The notes under the pieces: model-generated | What the model saw: the letters and a program-made list of their open reading frames with translations, nothing else | What the model was told of the DNA's origin: nothing | The model's database searches: none | From: Candidatus Hydrogenedentota bacterium | Lineage (GTDB): Bacteria > Hydrogenedentota > Hydrogenedentia > Hydrogenedentales > SLHB01 | Reading direction: 5' to 3' | Assembly: GCA_007118235.1 (NCBI GenBank) | Contig: SKRY01000072.1 | Span: 1 to 12,768, forward strand | DNA: 12,768 nucleotides | Program-made: the position numbers and the translations under genes | Part shown: positions 7,050 to 12,768 of the stretch, piece by piece | Position numbering within the stretch: position 1 is the stretch's first letter | Layout: every line of letters begins with the position of its first letter

Positions 7050-7109
7050 CGGACGTGGGGTGGACATCCATGACAAACCCGGGGGGAACAAGCAGGGGAG
7101 GTGTGAATC

Positions 7110-8210
7110 GTGAGAGTGGAAGCGCTGTTGCCTTCGTCGGCTCGGGCGCAAGCTCCCGCCGCCTTTGTCAGCGGTCCCCCGCAGACAAAAGCGCGGTTTG
7201 ACGAGACGTTGACGGCGTCACTCGGCGGGGCTCAAGATAAGAATGGGCAGTCCGCATCGAGCGTTCATCAGCACACCGTCCAGCATGGGGAGACCCTCAG
7301 CCACATTGTGCGGGATTACCTTGTGGATGGGGGCGAGTCTTTTCGCACATCCGACATCTATTCGGGAGTGCGGGTAGTAGCCCAATCCAACGATATGGCC
7401 AATCCCGATTTCATTCGTCCCGGTCAGCGCATCGATCTGAGCGCGTTGGAGGAACGTTTCCCCGCCTTGGCGCAGGAGGCCTCCACGTCTTCGGGAATCG
7501 AAACGGCGTCAGCGCCGGAGAGGCGGGAAACGGCCGCGGAGGCGGACTCGTTCAAGGAACTTGTGGCGACCGTTCCGCCGGAGACCGCTCCAACCATTTC
7601 GCCGGGAGATGACGCCGAGAAGCCAGACTCCGTTGCCTCCCATGACAGTGCCAGAATCATTCGACGCGACGCCGCGTTGTCCGAGAATGTGCGCGATCAA
7701 ATCGCCGGCTTGGCGAGGAATCTCAAGGAGGTCTTCGGGGGCAGGGAAAGCGGTCTAGGTATCGGCCTGGGTGACGAGAGTTCTCCATGGAAGGCCATTC
7801 TGGAACAGCCGGGCCGAATGACCTCCGAGTTCGGTATGCGCAAGAGCCCCATTACGGGGCGTTGGCAATACCATCGCGGGGTGGACTTGGCGGCGCAAAC
7901 CGGTACGGAGATCTATCCCCTCAAGGCAGGCCACGTGCGGTTTAGCGGCTGGAAACCGGGGTACGGCAACGTGGTGATCGTGGAGCACGACAACCGGATG
8001 GAGACCGTCTACGGACACAATTCCAAGAACTTTGTCGAAGTAGGCGATGAAGTCAGCGAAGACACGGTCATTGGCGCCGTAGGAGCCACGGGGCACGCCA
8101 CAGGGCCCCATGTGCATTTCGAGGTGCGCGAGCGGGGCCGCGCGATTGACCCGGTTCCGTTTGTCCATGAACTCATGGGAACGGCGCCCGAGACCCACGC
8201 CAGACGATAA
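7110..8210 (+). CDS. LysM + M23-family peptidoglycan endopeptidase without a signal peptide
   Basis: 366 residues from a GTG start; GGGGAGG (7095-7101) lies 8 bases upstream and an in-frame TGA at 7104-7106 forbids a longer frame. LysM domain about 54-110 (H-T-V-Q-H-G-E-T-L-S to I-R-P-G-Q-R-I-D-L), a variable linker, then a C-terminal M23 (lysostaphin/LytM) domain about 228-350. Zinc and catalytic residues are intact: H255-x3-D259 (Y-H-R-G-V-D), H303 (Y-G-H-N) and H334-x-H336 (P-H-V-H-F-E). It should therefore be an active metallo-endopeptidase cutting peptidoglycan cross-links, unlike the degenerate EnvC/NlpD activators. The oddity is the N-terminus: no hydrophobic signal, but a polar Ala/Pro/Ser/Thr-rich stretch. 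A wall hydrolase without Sec signal could leave by the flagellar export apparatus; with the sigma54-like site upstream, a rod- or hook-associated hydrolase is a reasonable inference, not shown. Converges on smpB with a 12-bp gap. Confidence 0.9.
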   Translation: MRVEALLPSSARAQAPAAFVSGPPQTKARFDETLTASLGGAQDKNGQSASSVHQHTVQHGETLSHIVRDYLVDGGESFRTSDIYSGVRVVAQSNDMANPDFIRPGQRIDLSALEERFPALAQEASTSSGIETASAPERRETAAEADSFKELVATVPPETAPTISPGDDAEKPDSVASHDSARIIRRDAALSENVRDQIAGLARNLKEVFGGRESGLGIGLGDESSPWKAILEQPGRMTSEFGMRKSPITGRWQYHRGVDLAAQTGTEIYPLKAGHVRFSGWKPGYGNVVIVEHDNRMETVYGHNSKNFVEVGDEVSEDTVIGAVGATGHATGPHVHFEVRERGRAIDPVPFVHELMGTAPETHARR

Positions 8211-8222
8211 CCCCTTTCGTCC

Positions 8223-8687
8223 CTAGTCATACTTCCGGTCTTTCAGGTAGCGGTCCGTTTCCCGTTCCGCAACGCGTTGGCGCAGGGTTTCCCGCTTATC
8301 GCCTTTCTGTTTGCCCCTGCACAGACCGAGTTCCACCTTGGCCTTTCCATTCTTGAAATAGAGGCGGAGAGGGACCAGGGCAAGACCCTTCTCCGCCGTC
8401 TTTATTCCCAGCCGGATGATCTCGTCCTTGTGCATCAGAAGTCTGCGGGGACGTTCGGGCTCATGATTATGAATGTTGCCCTGTTCATATGGAGCGATGT
8501 GGAGGCCTTTGAGAAACAGCTCCCCCCCGCTGAGCTCCGCATGACTGTCCTTGAAGTTGACCTTGCCATCGCGCAGCGATTTCACCTCGGTCCCTTGGAG
8601 CGCGATCCCCGCCTCGAAGCGATCCAACACGTGAAAATCGTGGCGGGCGCGCCGGTTCTGCGCGATAAGTTTCTCCCCCTGCGCCAT
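8223..8687 (-). CDS. smpB: SmpB, SsrA (tmRNA)-binding protein
   Basis: SmpB binds tmRNA and delivers it to stalled ribosomes for trans-translation. At 154 residues it is the family's usual length. Signature stretches are all present: N-R-R-A-R-H-D-F (11-18), F-E-A-G-I-A-L-Q-G-T-E-V-K-S-L-R (24-39), P-Y-E-Q-G-N (66-71), H-x-P-x-R-P-R-R-L-L (75-84), L-V-P-L-R-L-Y-F-K-N-G-K-A-K-V-E-L (104-120) and D-K-R-E-T (130-134). The basic C-terminal tail, which folds into the mRNA channel, is complete. A Gly precedes DKRE where Tyr or His is common, a minor variation. The ATG at 8687 has GGGAGGA 3 bases upstream. It sits 41 bp after tolB on the same strand, so is probably co-transcribed. No ssrA gene is visible in the window. 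Confidence 0.97.
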   Translation of the reverse strand: MAQGEKLIAQNRRARHDFHVLDRFEAGIALQGTEVKSLRDGKVNFKDSHAELSGGELFLKGLHIAPYEQGNIHNHEPERPRRLLMHKDEIIRLGIKTAEKGLALVPLRLYFKNGKAKVELGLCRGKQKGDKRETLRQRVAERETDRYLKDRKYD

Positions 8688-8728
8688 GCGTCCTCCCTGA
8701 TTATGGCTTCACAATTGAGATCAGCAGC

Positions 8729-10045
8729 CTAATTGGAAGGATGCCGCCGAGGTCCCCAGTGGGGACCTTCGTTCCGCGCATTGCCTTGGTTGGGTACTTG
8801 CCGGACATCGCCCGTCTCGACGTTCACCGTCCACAGCTGCTTCTGACCCGTGCGATTGGACGCGAAGATGATGTGCCGGGAATCCGCCGACCAACTCGGG
8901 GATTCATTCATCCGGCCTGTCGTTGTGAGCCGCTGGGGATTCGCGCCATTGGCCTCCATCGCGTAGATGTGGTATCCCTGACCGGGCTGGGCCACGACGT
9001 ACGCCAGATACTGGCCATTGGGCGACCACGAGGGATCATAGGAGCTTCCTCCCTGGAACGATACCCGCCGCACGTTTCCGCCGTCGCGGTCCATCACGAA
9101 GATCTGAGGCGGGCCGGAACGCTCGCTAACGAAGGCGATTCGGTCGCCGCTGGGATGGAAGGCGGGGGAACTGTCCACCACCCTCTCGTGCGTGAGTTGC
9201 CGCAAATTGCTGCCATCGGCATCGATCAAGTAGATGTTGGGGTGGCCGTCCATACTGAGGACAATCGCCAGTGACTGACCATCGGGAGCCCATGAAGGCG
9301 AGGCATTAAGACCCACACGCCGGGACAACGGCGCCGATTCGCCCGTGGAAAGCGTCAAGATGTACAGGAACGGATAGCGGTCCTTGTAGGAGACATAGGC
9401 GATTCGGTCTCCGCTTGGAGACATCTTGGGCCGGATGGAGATCGAATTGTGATTGGTTACCGCCCTTTGCCTGTTTCCATCATAATCAGCGACAAAAATC
9501 TCCTTGTTTCCATCCCGCACGCCCGAGAAAGCGATTTGCGATGTTGCGATCCCCAGCTCTCCGGTTAAGTATAGGACGATCTCGTCCGCGAATTGGTGGG
9601 CGACCTGCCTGGACCATTCGGCGTTATCCGTGCTGAGCCGCTTGCCCACCACCTGAACACCATCAATCACGTCGAAGAGCCGGCACTCCGCCACCACGGC
9701 ATCGCCTTCCCTGCGAGCATGGGCGTAGACCAAGTATTCCGCCGAGCCATCTTCCCGCCATCGCGAAAAGTTGATATCCGTCGCGTCACTCGTGAACCCT
9801 TGGAAATCCGGCGGAAACTCGCCCTGCGGGACGATTTGGAAGTGGCCCGAGAACTCGAGGTCGTATTCCATCACCTCGGCCAGTTCGCGCCCCAAATCCT
9901 CGTGACCCTCGGGTGTGGCGAATGGGGGAACGGCAATGGGGATGCGGTGGTCCATGGGACGATCAAGTTCGATTCGGACCGGCTGCTGCGCTCCCGCCCA
10001 AGTGGCGGCGAACAGCACTAGTAGGAAGGCAACATAGACTCGCAC
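8729..10045 (-). CDS. tolB: TolB, periplasmic beta-propeller protein of the Tol-Pal system
   Basis: 438 residues, the usual TolB length. GTG start at 10045 with AGGAG 6 bases upstream (10052-10056). Signal peptide 1-19 with A-G-A/Q cleavage. The N-terminal TolB domain (about 35-140) carries I-P-I-A-V-P-P-F, then a propeller (about 165-435) built from PD40/WD40-like repeats: P-K-M-S-P-S-G-D-R-I-A-Y-V (206-218), P-S-W-A-P-D-G-Q (250-257), P-A-F-H-P-S-G-D-R-I-A-F-V (294-306), P-S-W-S-P-N-G-Q-Y-L-A-Y-V (338-350), P-S-W-S-A-D-S-R (383-390). Family role: binds Pal in the periplasm and passes energy-dependent signals from TolA to keep the outer membrane attached and constricting at division. The TolA/TonB-like gene lies 66 bp upstream on the same strand; smpB, not pal, lies downstream. 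Confidence 0.95.
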   Translation of the reverse strand: MRVYVAFLLVLFAATWAGAQQPVRIELDRPMDHRIPIAVPPFATPEGHEDLGRELAEVMEYDLEFSGHFQIVPQGEFPPDFQGFTSDATDINFSRWREDGSAEYLVYAHARREGDAVVAECRLFDVIDGVQVVGKRLSTDNAEWSRQVAHQFADEIVLYLTGELGIATSQIAFSGVRDGNKEIFVADYDGNRQRAVTNHNSISIRPKMSPSGDRIAYVSYKDRYPFLYILTLSTGESAPLSRRVGLNASPSWAPDGQSLAIVLSMDGHPNIYLIDADGSNLRQLTHERVVDSSPAFHPSGDRIAFVSERSGPPQIFVMDRDGGNVRRVSFQGGSSYDPSWSPNGQYLAYVVAQPGQGYHIYAMEANGANPQRLTTTGRMNESPSWSADSRHIIFASNRTGQKQLWTVNVETGDVRQVPNQGNARNEGPHWGPRRHPSN

Positions 10046-10111
10046 GATGAACTCCTTTTTGACTGACTGTGGTAGGTTGTTACACTGGATGTCGTACGGT
10101 TGAGATAGTCT

Positions 10112-10948
10112 CTATCTTCTCAGATTGAATACGAAAACGACTTGCTGCTCCGGTTCGCGAAAGTCCGATGGCAACGGCGGAAATGGCGCGGCGTGTTGGA
10201 TTGCCCGTTTGCCCGATTCGGCTATGGCCGGGTCGTGAGCGTGAGACACGATCTCAGGCTCGCTCAGAAGATTCCCCGAACGATCCACCCAGAACGAGAC
10301 CACGGCGCGATTCTCTTCTTGCAGCCGAATACCGCCCGGTATCTCCCAATACCGCTCGACCTGACGCCGCACCAATCGGCCCCAGTAGTTTAACACGCTG
10401 GGGAGAGCCTCCTGCATCCCTACACCCGTGTCCTCCAACTCTTCAGGTTCCGGCGCGGGTTCCACGGGCCGGGGCGTTGGTGTAAGCGGCTCTGGTGTAA
10501 GCGGTTCTGGCTCTGGCTCTGGCTCGGGCTCCGGTTCGGGTTCGGGTTCGGGCTCCGGCTCCGGCTCTGGTTCGGGCTCCGGCTCCGGCTCCGGCTCTGG
10601 TTCGGGCTCCGGTTCCGGTTCCGGTTCCGGCTCTGGTTCGGGTTCGGGCTCTGGCTCCGGCTCTGGTTCGGGCTCCGGCTCCGGCTCCGGCTCTGGTTCG
10701 GGCTCCGGCTCTGTGTCTTCTTCTTCCGCACTAGGAAGCGGAAGGTCATCAAAGTCGGAGGTAGTGGCTTCGGCAAGCTCGAATTGGTAGATCTGGTACG
10801 GCTCTTGGGGTTCTCTACCACTAAGGAACCCAAGAATAATGAACAGCAAAAACGCAGACACGTGTATTGCCGTCGAGACTACGAAAGCGCGCCGCAGATA
10901 GGTGGGAGCTTCAAGATCGTCGAGATACTGTTCGTACAGGCGCCTCAT
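10112..10948 (-). CDS. TolA/TonB-like energy-transducing protein with a long Glu-Pro spacer
   Basis: 278 residues. A cytoplasmic N-terminus (1-20) is followed by one membrane helix (about 21-43), a short linker, an uninterrupted run of 35 Glu-Pro dipeptides (80-149), a Pro-rich hinge (150-172) and a C-terminal TonB/TolA-type domain (about 183-278). That domain has Y-W-G-R-L-V-R-R-Q-V-E-R-Y-W and V-V-S-F-W-V-D-R-S-G-N-L, and ends in strands V-V-F-V-F-N-L. Family role: the helix couples to a proton-driven motor (TolQR or ExbBD), the rigid spacer crosses the periplasm, and the C-terminal domain contacts an outer-membrane or periplasmic partner. The adjacent tolB argues for a TolA role, but C-terminal sequence alone does not separate TolA from TonB, so I give no symbol. 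No motor genes are in the window. A GAGGA lies 12 bases before the ATG, longer than usual; predicted promoter 10976-11005. Confidence 0.88.
   Translation of the reverse strand: MRRLYEQYLDDLEAPTYLRRAFVVSTAIHVSAFLLFIILGFLSGREPQEPYQIYQFELAEATTSDFDDLPLPSAEEEDTEPEPEPEPEPEPEPEPEPEPEPEPEPEPEPEPEPEPEPEPEPEPEPEPEPEPEPEPEPEPEPEPEPEPEPLTPEPLTPTPRPVEPAPEPEELEDTGVGMQEALPSVLNYWGRLVRRQVERYWEIPGGIRLQEENRAVVSFWVDRSGNLLSEPEIVSHAHDPAIAESGKRAIQHAAPFPPLPSDFREPEQQVVFVFNLRR
10502..10711 (-). repeat. Hexamer-type repeat encoding (Glu-Pro)35
   Basis: 210 bp made only of 6-base units GAR-CCN (coding sense), 35 in a row. Both codon third positions vary, so the protein repeat is kept while the DNA varies. Inside it a 52-base block (10561-10612) recurs exactly at 10657-10708, offset 96 bp or 16 units, which points to a segmental duplication within the repeat. 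Confidence 0.93.
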
Positions 10949-11297
10949 AAAGCGGGGTCATCCTCAAATACTATAATATTAACCGCATCAACGCGGCAAA
11001 GTCAAATGTTATCCGTTGGCTTCCGGTTCGCTGCTTCGGAATGTCCGTGGGTATGATGCGAGCACGTTCTTGGCGCAAGTGGTTTGCCAACTCCGCATGC
11101 AGCCCACATCGCGTTCGCATCGGGACGGGGAGGAAGCTCAAGGAACCGGTCAGCCAGAAGCGGCCTTGAGAATCCCGCCGCTCCCTCACCATCTGTATCC
11201 GGCAGGCGCTTCCAAAGTTGCCTTGCGATTCGTAATGCGCGCCGCGGGTGGCGTATGATTCACTGCATCATCCCTGGATTGACGAAAGGAGCGATCA
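10949..11297. other. Divergent intergenic region between the TolA-like gene and sppA
   Basis: 349 bp between two outward-facing starts. The left part holds a minus-strand promoter candidate (10976-11005). On the right, AAAGGAG at 11285-11291 is the sppA ribosome site, and TATGAT at 11254-11259 could be an sppA -10, but no acceptable -35 is found 16-18 bases before it. A minus-strand frame of 73 codons (10971-11192) runs through the region but has no recognisable domain and ends inside the promoter, so I do not call it. Nothing else recognised. Confidence 0.55.
10976..11005 (-). promoter_or_regulatory. Candidate sigma70-type promoter for the TolA-like/tolB/smpB cluster
   Basis: On the minus strand TTGACT (11005-11000) is followed by an 18-base spacer and TAATAT (10981-10976), in a locally AT-rich patch of an otherwise GC-rich spacer. 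The transcript would start near 10969, about 21 bases before the ATG at 10948. The spacer contains a small CCGC/GCGG inverted repeat, perhaps fortuitous. Confidence 0.5.
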
Positions 11298-12768
11298 ATG
11301 GCGCAACGAGTGAAGACCTTCCTTGCCGTGATTGGCGGCCTGTTTCTGGCGGCGCTGCTGGTGGCCACTGCGGTGGCCATCTATTGGCTCATGGACAAAC
11401 CAGCGCCGCCCGAGATCATCGTCGAAGTGAATCTGGACCGGGAATTCATTGAGTACGTCCCCAACGATCCCATCGCCATGGCCGCCCTGGGGGGGCAGCC
11501 ACGGGTGCGTGACTTCGCGGAGGCCCTTGAACGGGCGGCGGACGACGACCGCGTGACGGGTCTCATCGCCCGTTTGGGCAGGGGTTCCCCGTATCTTGGG
11601 ACCCTTCAAGAACTCCGCAACGCCGTCCTTGCGTTCCGGGAGAGCGGCAAGCCGGCCATTGCGTATGCGGACACCATTGGCGAGGCGCGCGGGGGGAACG
11701 CCACGTATTATTTGGCCACGGCTTTTGACGAGGTCTACGTGCAGCCGGGCGGATTGCTGGCGCTCACGGGGCTGGGGGTGGACCGCCCTTTCCTGAGCGG
11801 CGCGCTGGATGCCGTGGGAATCGCCCCGCGCATTGACGCGCGGGAAGAGTACAAAACAGCTCCAAATATGTTCACGGAAACCGGCTACACGCCGGCGCAC
11901 CGCGAACAGGACGGGGCCATGTTGGTGGCGCAATACGCTCAGTTTACTCAAGGCATAGCTGATGGAAGAGGGTTGAGCGAAAGCGCCGTACGGAATCTCT
12001 TGGCGGAAGGCCCGTTTGAGGCAGCCAGCGCCGTCGAAGCTGGGCTGGTTGATGGCCTCAAGTATCGCGACGAGGCCTACGATCGCATTCGGGAGCTGGC
12101 GGGGGAGGATGGCGAACTCCTTTACTTGGGCCGGTACCTTCGGCGGGCCGGGCGATTGCACGATCGGGGGCCGCGGGTGGCGCTCATCCATGGCTCGGGG
12201 CCGCTCATGCGCGGCCAAACCCGCTTTGATCCGCTCTTGGGCGAGGTTAGCATGGGGGCGGAAACCGTGTCGAAGGCGTTCCGCGACGCCATGGATGACG
12301 ACGAGGTCGTGGCGATCATCTTCCGTATTGACAGTCCGGGCGGCTCCGTGGTGGGTTCGGAGACCATCTTCCGCGAAGTCGACCGCGCCCGCGAAAAAGG
12401 AATACCCGTCATTGTGTCGATGGGGGGCGTGGCGGCGTCCGGCGGCTATTACGTGGCGATGGGCGCCGACCATATTATGGCGCAGCCCGGAACCCTGACG
12501 GGCAGCATCGGGGTGTTCACCGGCAAGCCCGTGTTCACGGAAGCGTTCTGGGACCGGCTGGGCATCAACTGGGAGGGGCTTCAAACGAGCGATAACGCGG
12601 GACTCTGGTCCATGCTTCACGACGTTTCCCCCGAGCAACAAGCGAGGGTGGCGGAGCTGCTGGATGGCTGGTACGAGCGATTCACCACGAACGTCGCCGG
12701 ACACCGCGGCATGGCCCCAGGCACTGCGGAGCAATGGGCGAAAGGCCGCGTGTTCATGGGACAAGAGG
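11298..12768 (+). CDS. sppA: Signal peptide peptidase SppA, long (67-kDa) type, 3' end outside window
   Basis: Inner-membrane serine protease that degrades signal peptides left after secretion. The start at 11298 has AAAGGAG 6 bases upstream, and 490 codons are visible before the window ends. One membrane helix (about 9-31) anchors the protein, then come two tandem ClpP-like domains as in the E. coli 67-kDa form. The Ser/Lys dyad is split between them, as known for that form: Lys186 (E-E-Y-K-T-A-P-N-M-F) in the first domain and Ser381 (G-G-V-A-A-S-G-G-Y-Y) in the second. The 195-residue gap is close to the 200 between K209 and S409 of E. coli SppA. G-x-x-T-G-S-I-G-V (397-405) is also conserved. 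The missing part should be roughly 80-130 residues. Divergent from the TolA-like gene. An uninterrupted antisense frame covers the gene, a GC-rich coding shadow. Confidence 0.95.
   Translation, partial: MAQRVKTFLAVIGGLFLAALLVATAVAIYWLMDKPAPPEIIVEVNLDREFIEYVPNDPIAMAALGGQPRVRDFAEALERAADDDRVTGLIARLGRGSPYLGTLQELRNAVLAFRESGKPAIAYADTIGEARGGNATYYLATAFDEVYVQPGGLLALTGLGVDRPFLSGALDAVGIAPRIDAREEYKTAPNMFTETGYTPAHREQDGAMLVAQYAQFTQGIADGRGLSESAVRNLLAEGPFEAASAVEAGLVDGLKYRDEAYDRIRELAGEDGELLYLGRYLRRAGRLHDRGPRVALIHGSGPLMRGQTRFDPLLGEVSMGAETVSKAFRDAMDDDEVVAIIFRIDSPGGSVVGSETIFREVDRAREKGIPVIVSMGGVAASGGYYVAMGADHIMAQPGTLTGSIGVFTGKPVFTEAFWDRLGINWEGLQTSDNAGLWSMLHDVSPEQQARVAELLDGWYERFTTNVAGHRGMAPGTAEQWAKGRVFMGQE

Noticed and set aside
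6876..7109. Search for a riboswitch, tRNA or small RNA in the spacer before the M23 gene
   Set aside because: No cloverleaf or known riboswitch core was recognised. Only the sigma54-like element and a weak 5-bp stem at 6880-6893 were seen.
10103..10117. AGATAG/CTATCT hairpin at the end of the TolA-like gene as a terminator
   Set aside because: A 6-bp AT-rich stem with no T-tract, overlapping the stop codon; tolB follows 66 bp on with its own ribosome site, so read-through is more likely.
10428..10790. Plus-strand frame coding for a Ser-Gly repeat protein
   Set aside because: It is only the complement of the Glu-Pro hexamer array of the TolA/TonB-like gene, whose ends carry real domains.
11295..12764. 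Uninterrupted 489-codon frame on the minus strand covering sppA
   Set aside because: It is antisense to an unmistakable sppA with both catalytic residues. The frame is Arg/His/Pro-rich, with no recognisable domain, and long antisense frames are expected in GC-rich coding DNA.

Overview
The window comes from a GC-rich, diderm (Gram-negative-type) bacterium. It carries envelope machinery found only with two membranes: a TolC-family channel, the GspA/GspB pair of type II secretion (T2SS), TolB with a TolA/TonB-like protein, a lipoprotein, and the inner-membrane signal peptide peptidase SppA. The sequence alone does not fix the phylum. No 16S rRNA, tRNA, integrase, transposase, CRISPR array or phage gene is visible, so this reads as ordinary chromosome.

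Layout, left to right. (1) 1-402 is the 3' end of a TolC-family efflux gene on the + strand. It converges on a secreted amidohydrolase (620-2026, -), with a perfect 14-bp stem-loop (527-558) between them as a likely two-way terminator. (2) A 349-bp divergent spacer holds a good sigma70-type promoter (2303-2331) firing into gspA (2376-5123) and gspB (5120-6244), which overlap by ATGA. GspA is an AAA ATPase with a degenerate C39-like domain, a peptidoglycan-binding domain and an unusual acidic Pro/Glu-rich tail of about 345 residues. (3) Two GC-rich palindromes precede a small lipoprotein gene (6411-6875). (4) After a spacer with a sigma54-like -24/-12 element (7034-7049) comes a LysM + M23 peptidoglycan endopeptidase gene (7110-8210) with no signal peptide. 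(5) It converges, 12 bp apart, on a leftward cluster read as TolA/TonB-like (10112-10948), tolB (8729-10045), smpB (8223-8687). (6) After a 349-bp divergent spacer, sppA (11298 to beyond the window end) reads rightward.

Most genes serve the cell envelope: crossing it (TolC, GspAB), bracing or constricting it (TolA/TolB), remodelling the wall (M23), and clearing cleaved signal peptides (SppA). SmpB (ribosome rescue) is the one housekeeping translation factor. Three proteins that reach into the periplasm (GspA, GspB, the TolA-like protein) carry long acidic Pro/Glu-rich linkers, most extreme in a run of 35 Glu-Pro dipeptides in the TolA-like protein.

I found no convincing new defence or mobile system. 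The best leads are the sigma54-like site in front of a signal-less LysM/M23 hydrolase (possibly flagellar), the hairpin lying exactly between a strong Shine-Dalgarno and an ATG upstream of the lipoprotein gene, and the long GspA tail with spaced Trp-Pro motifs.
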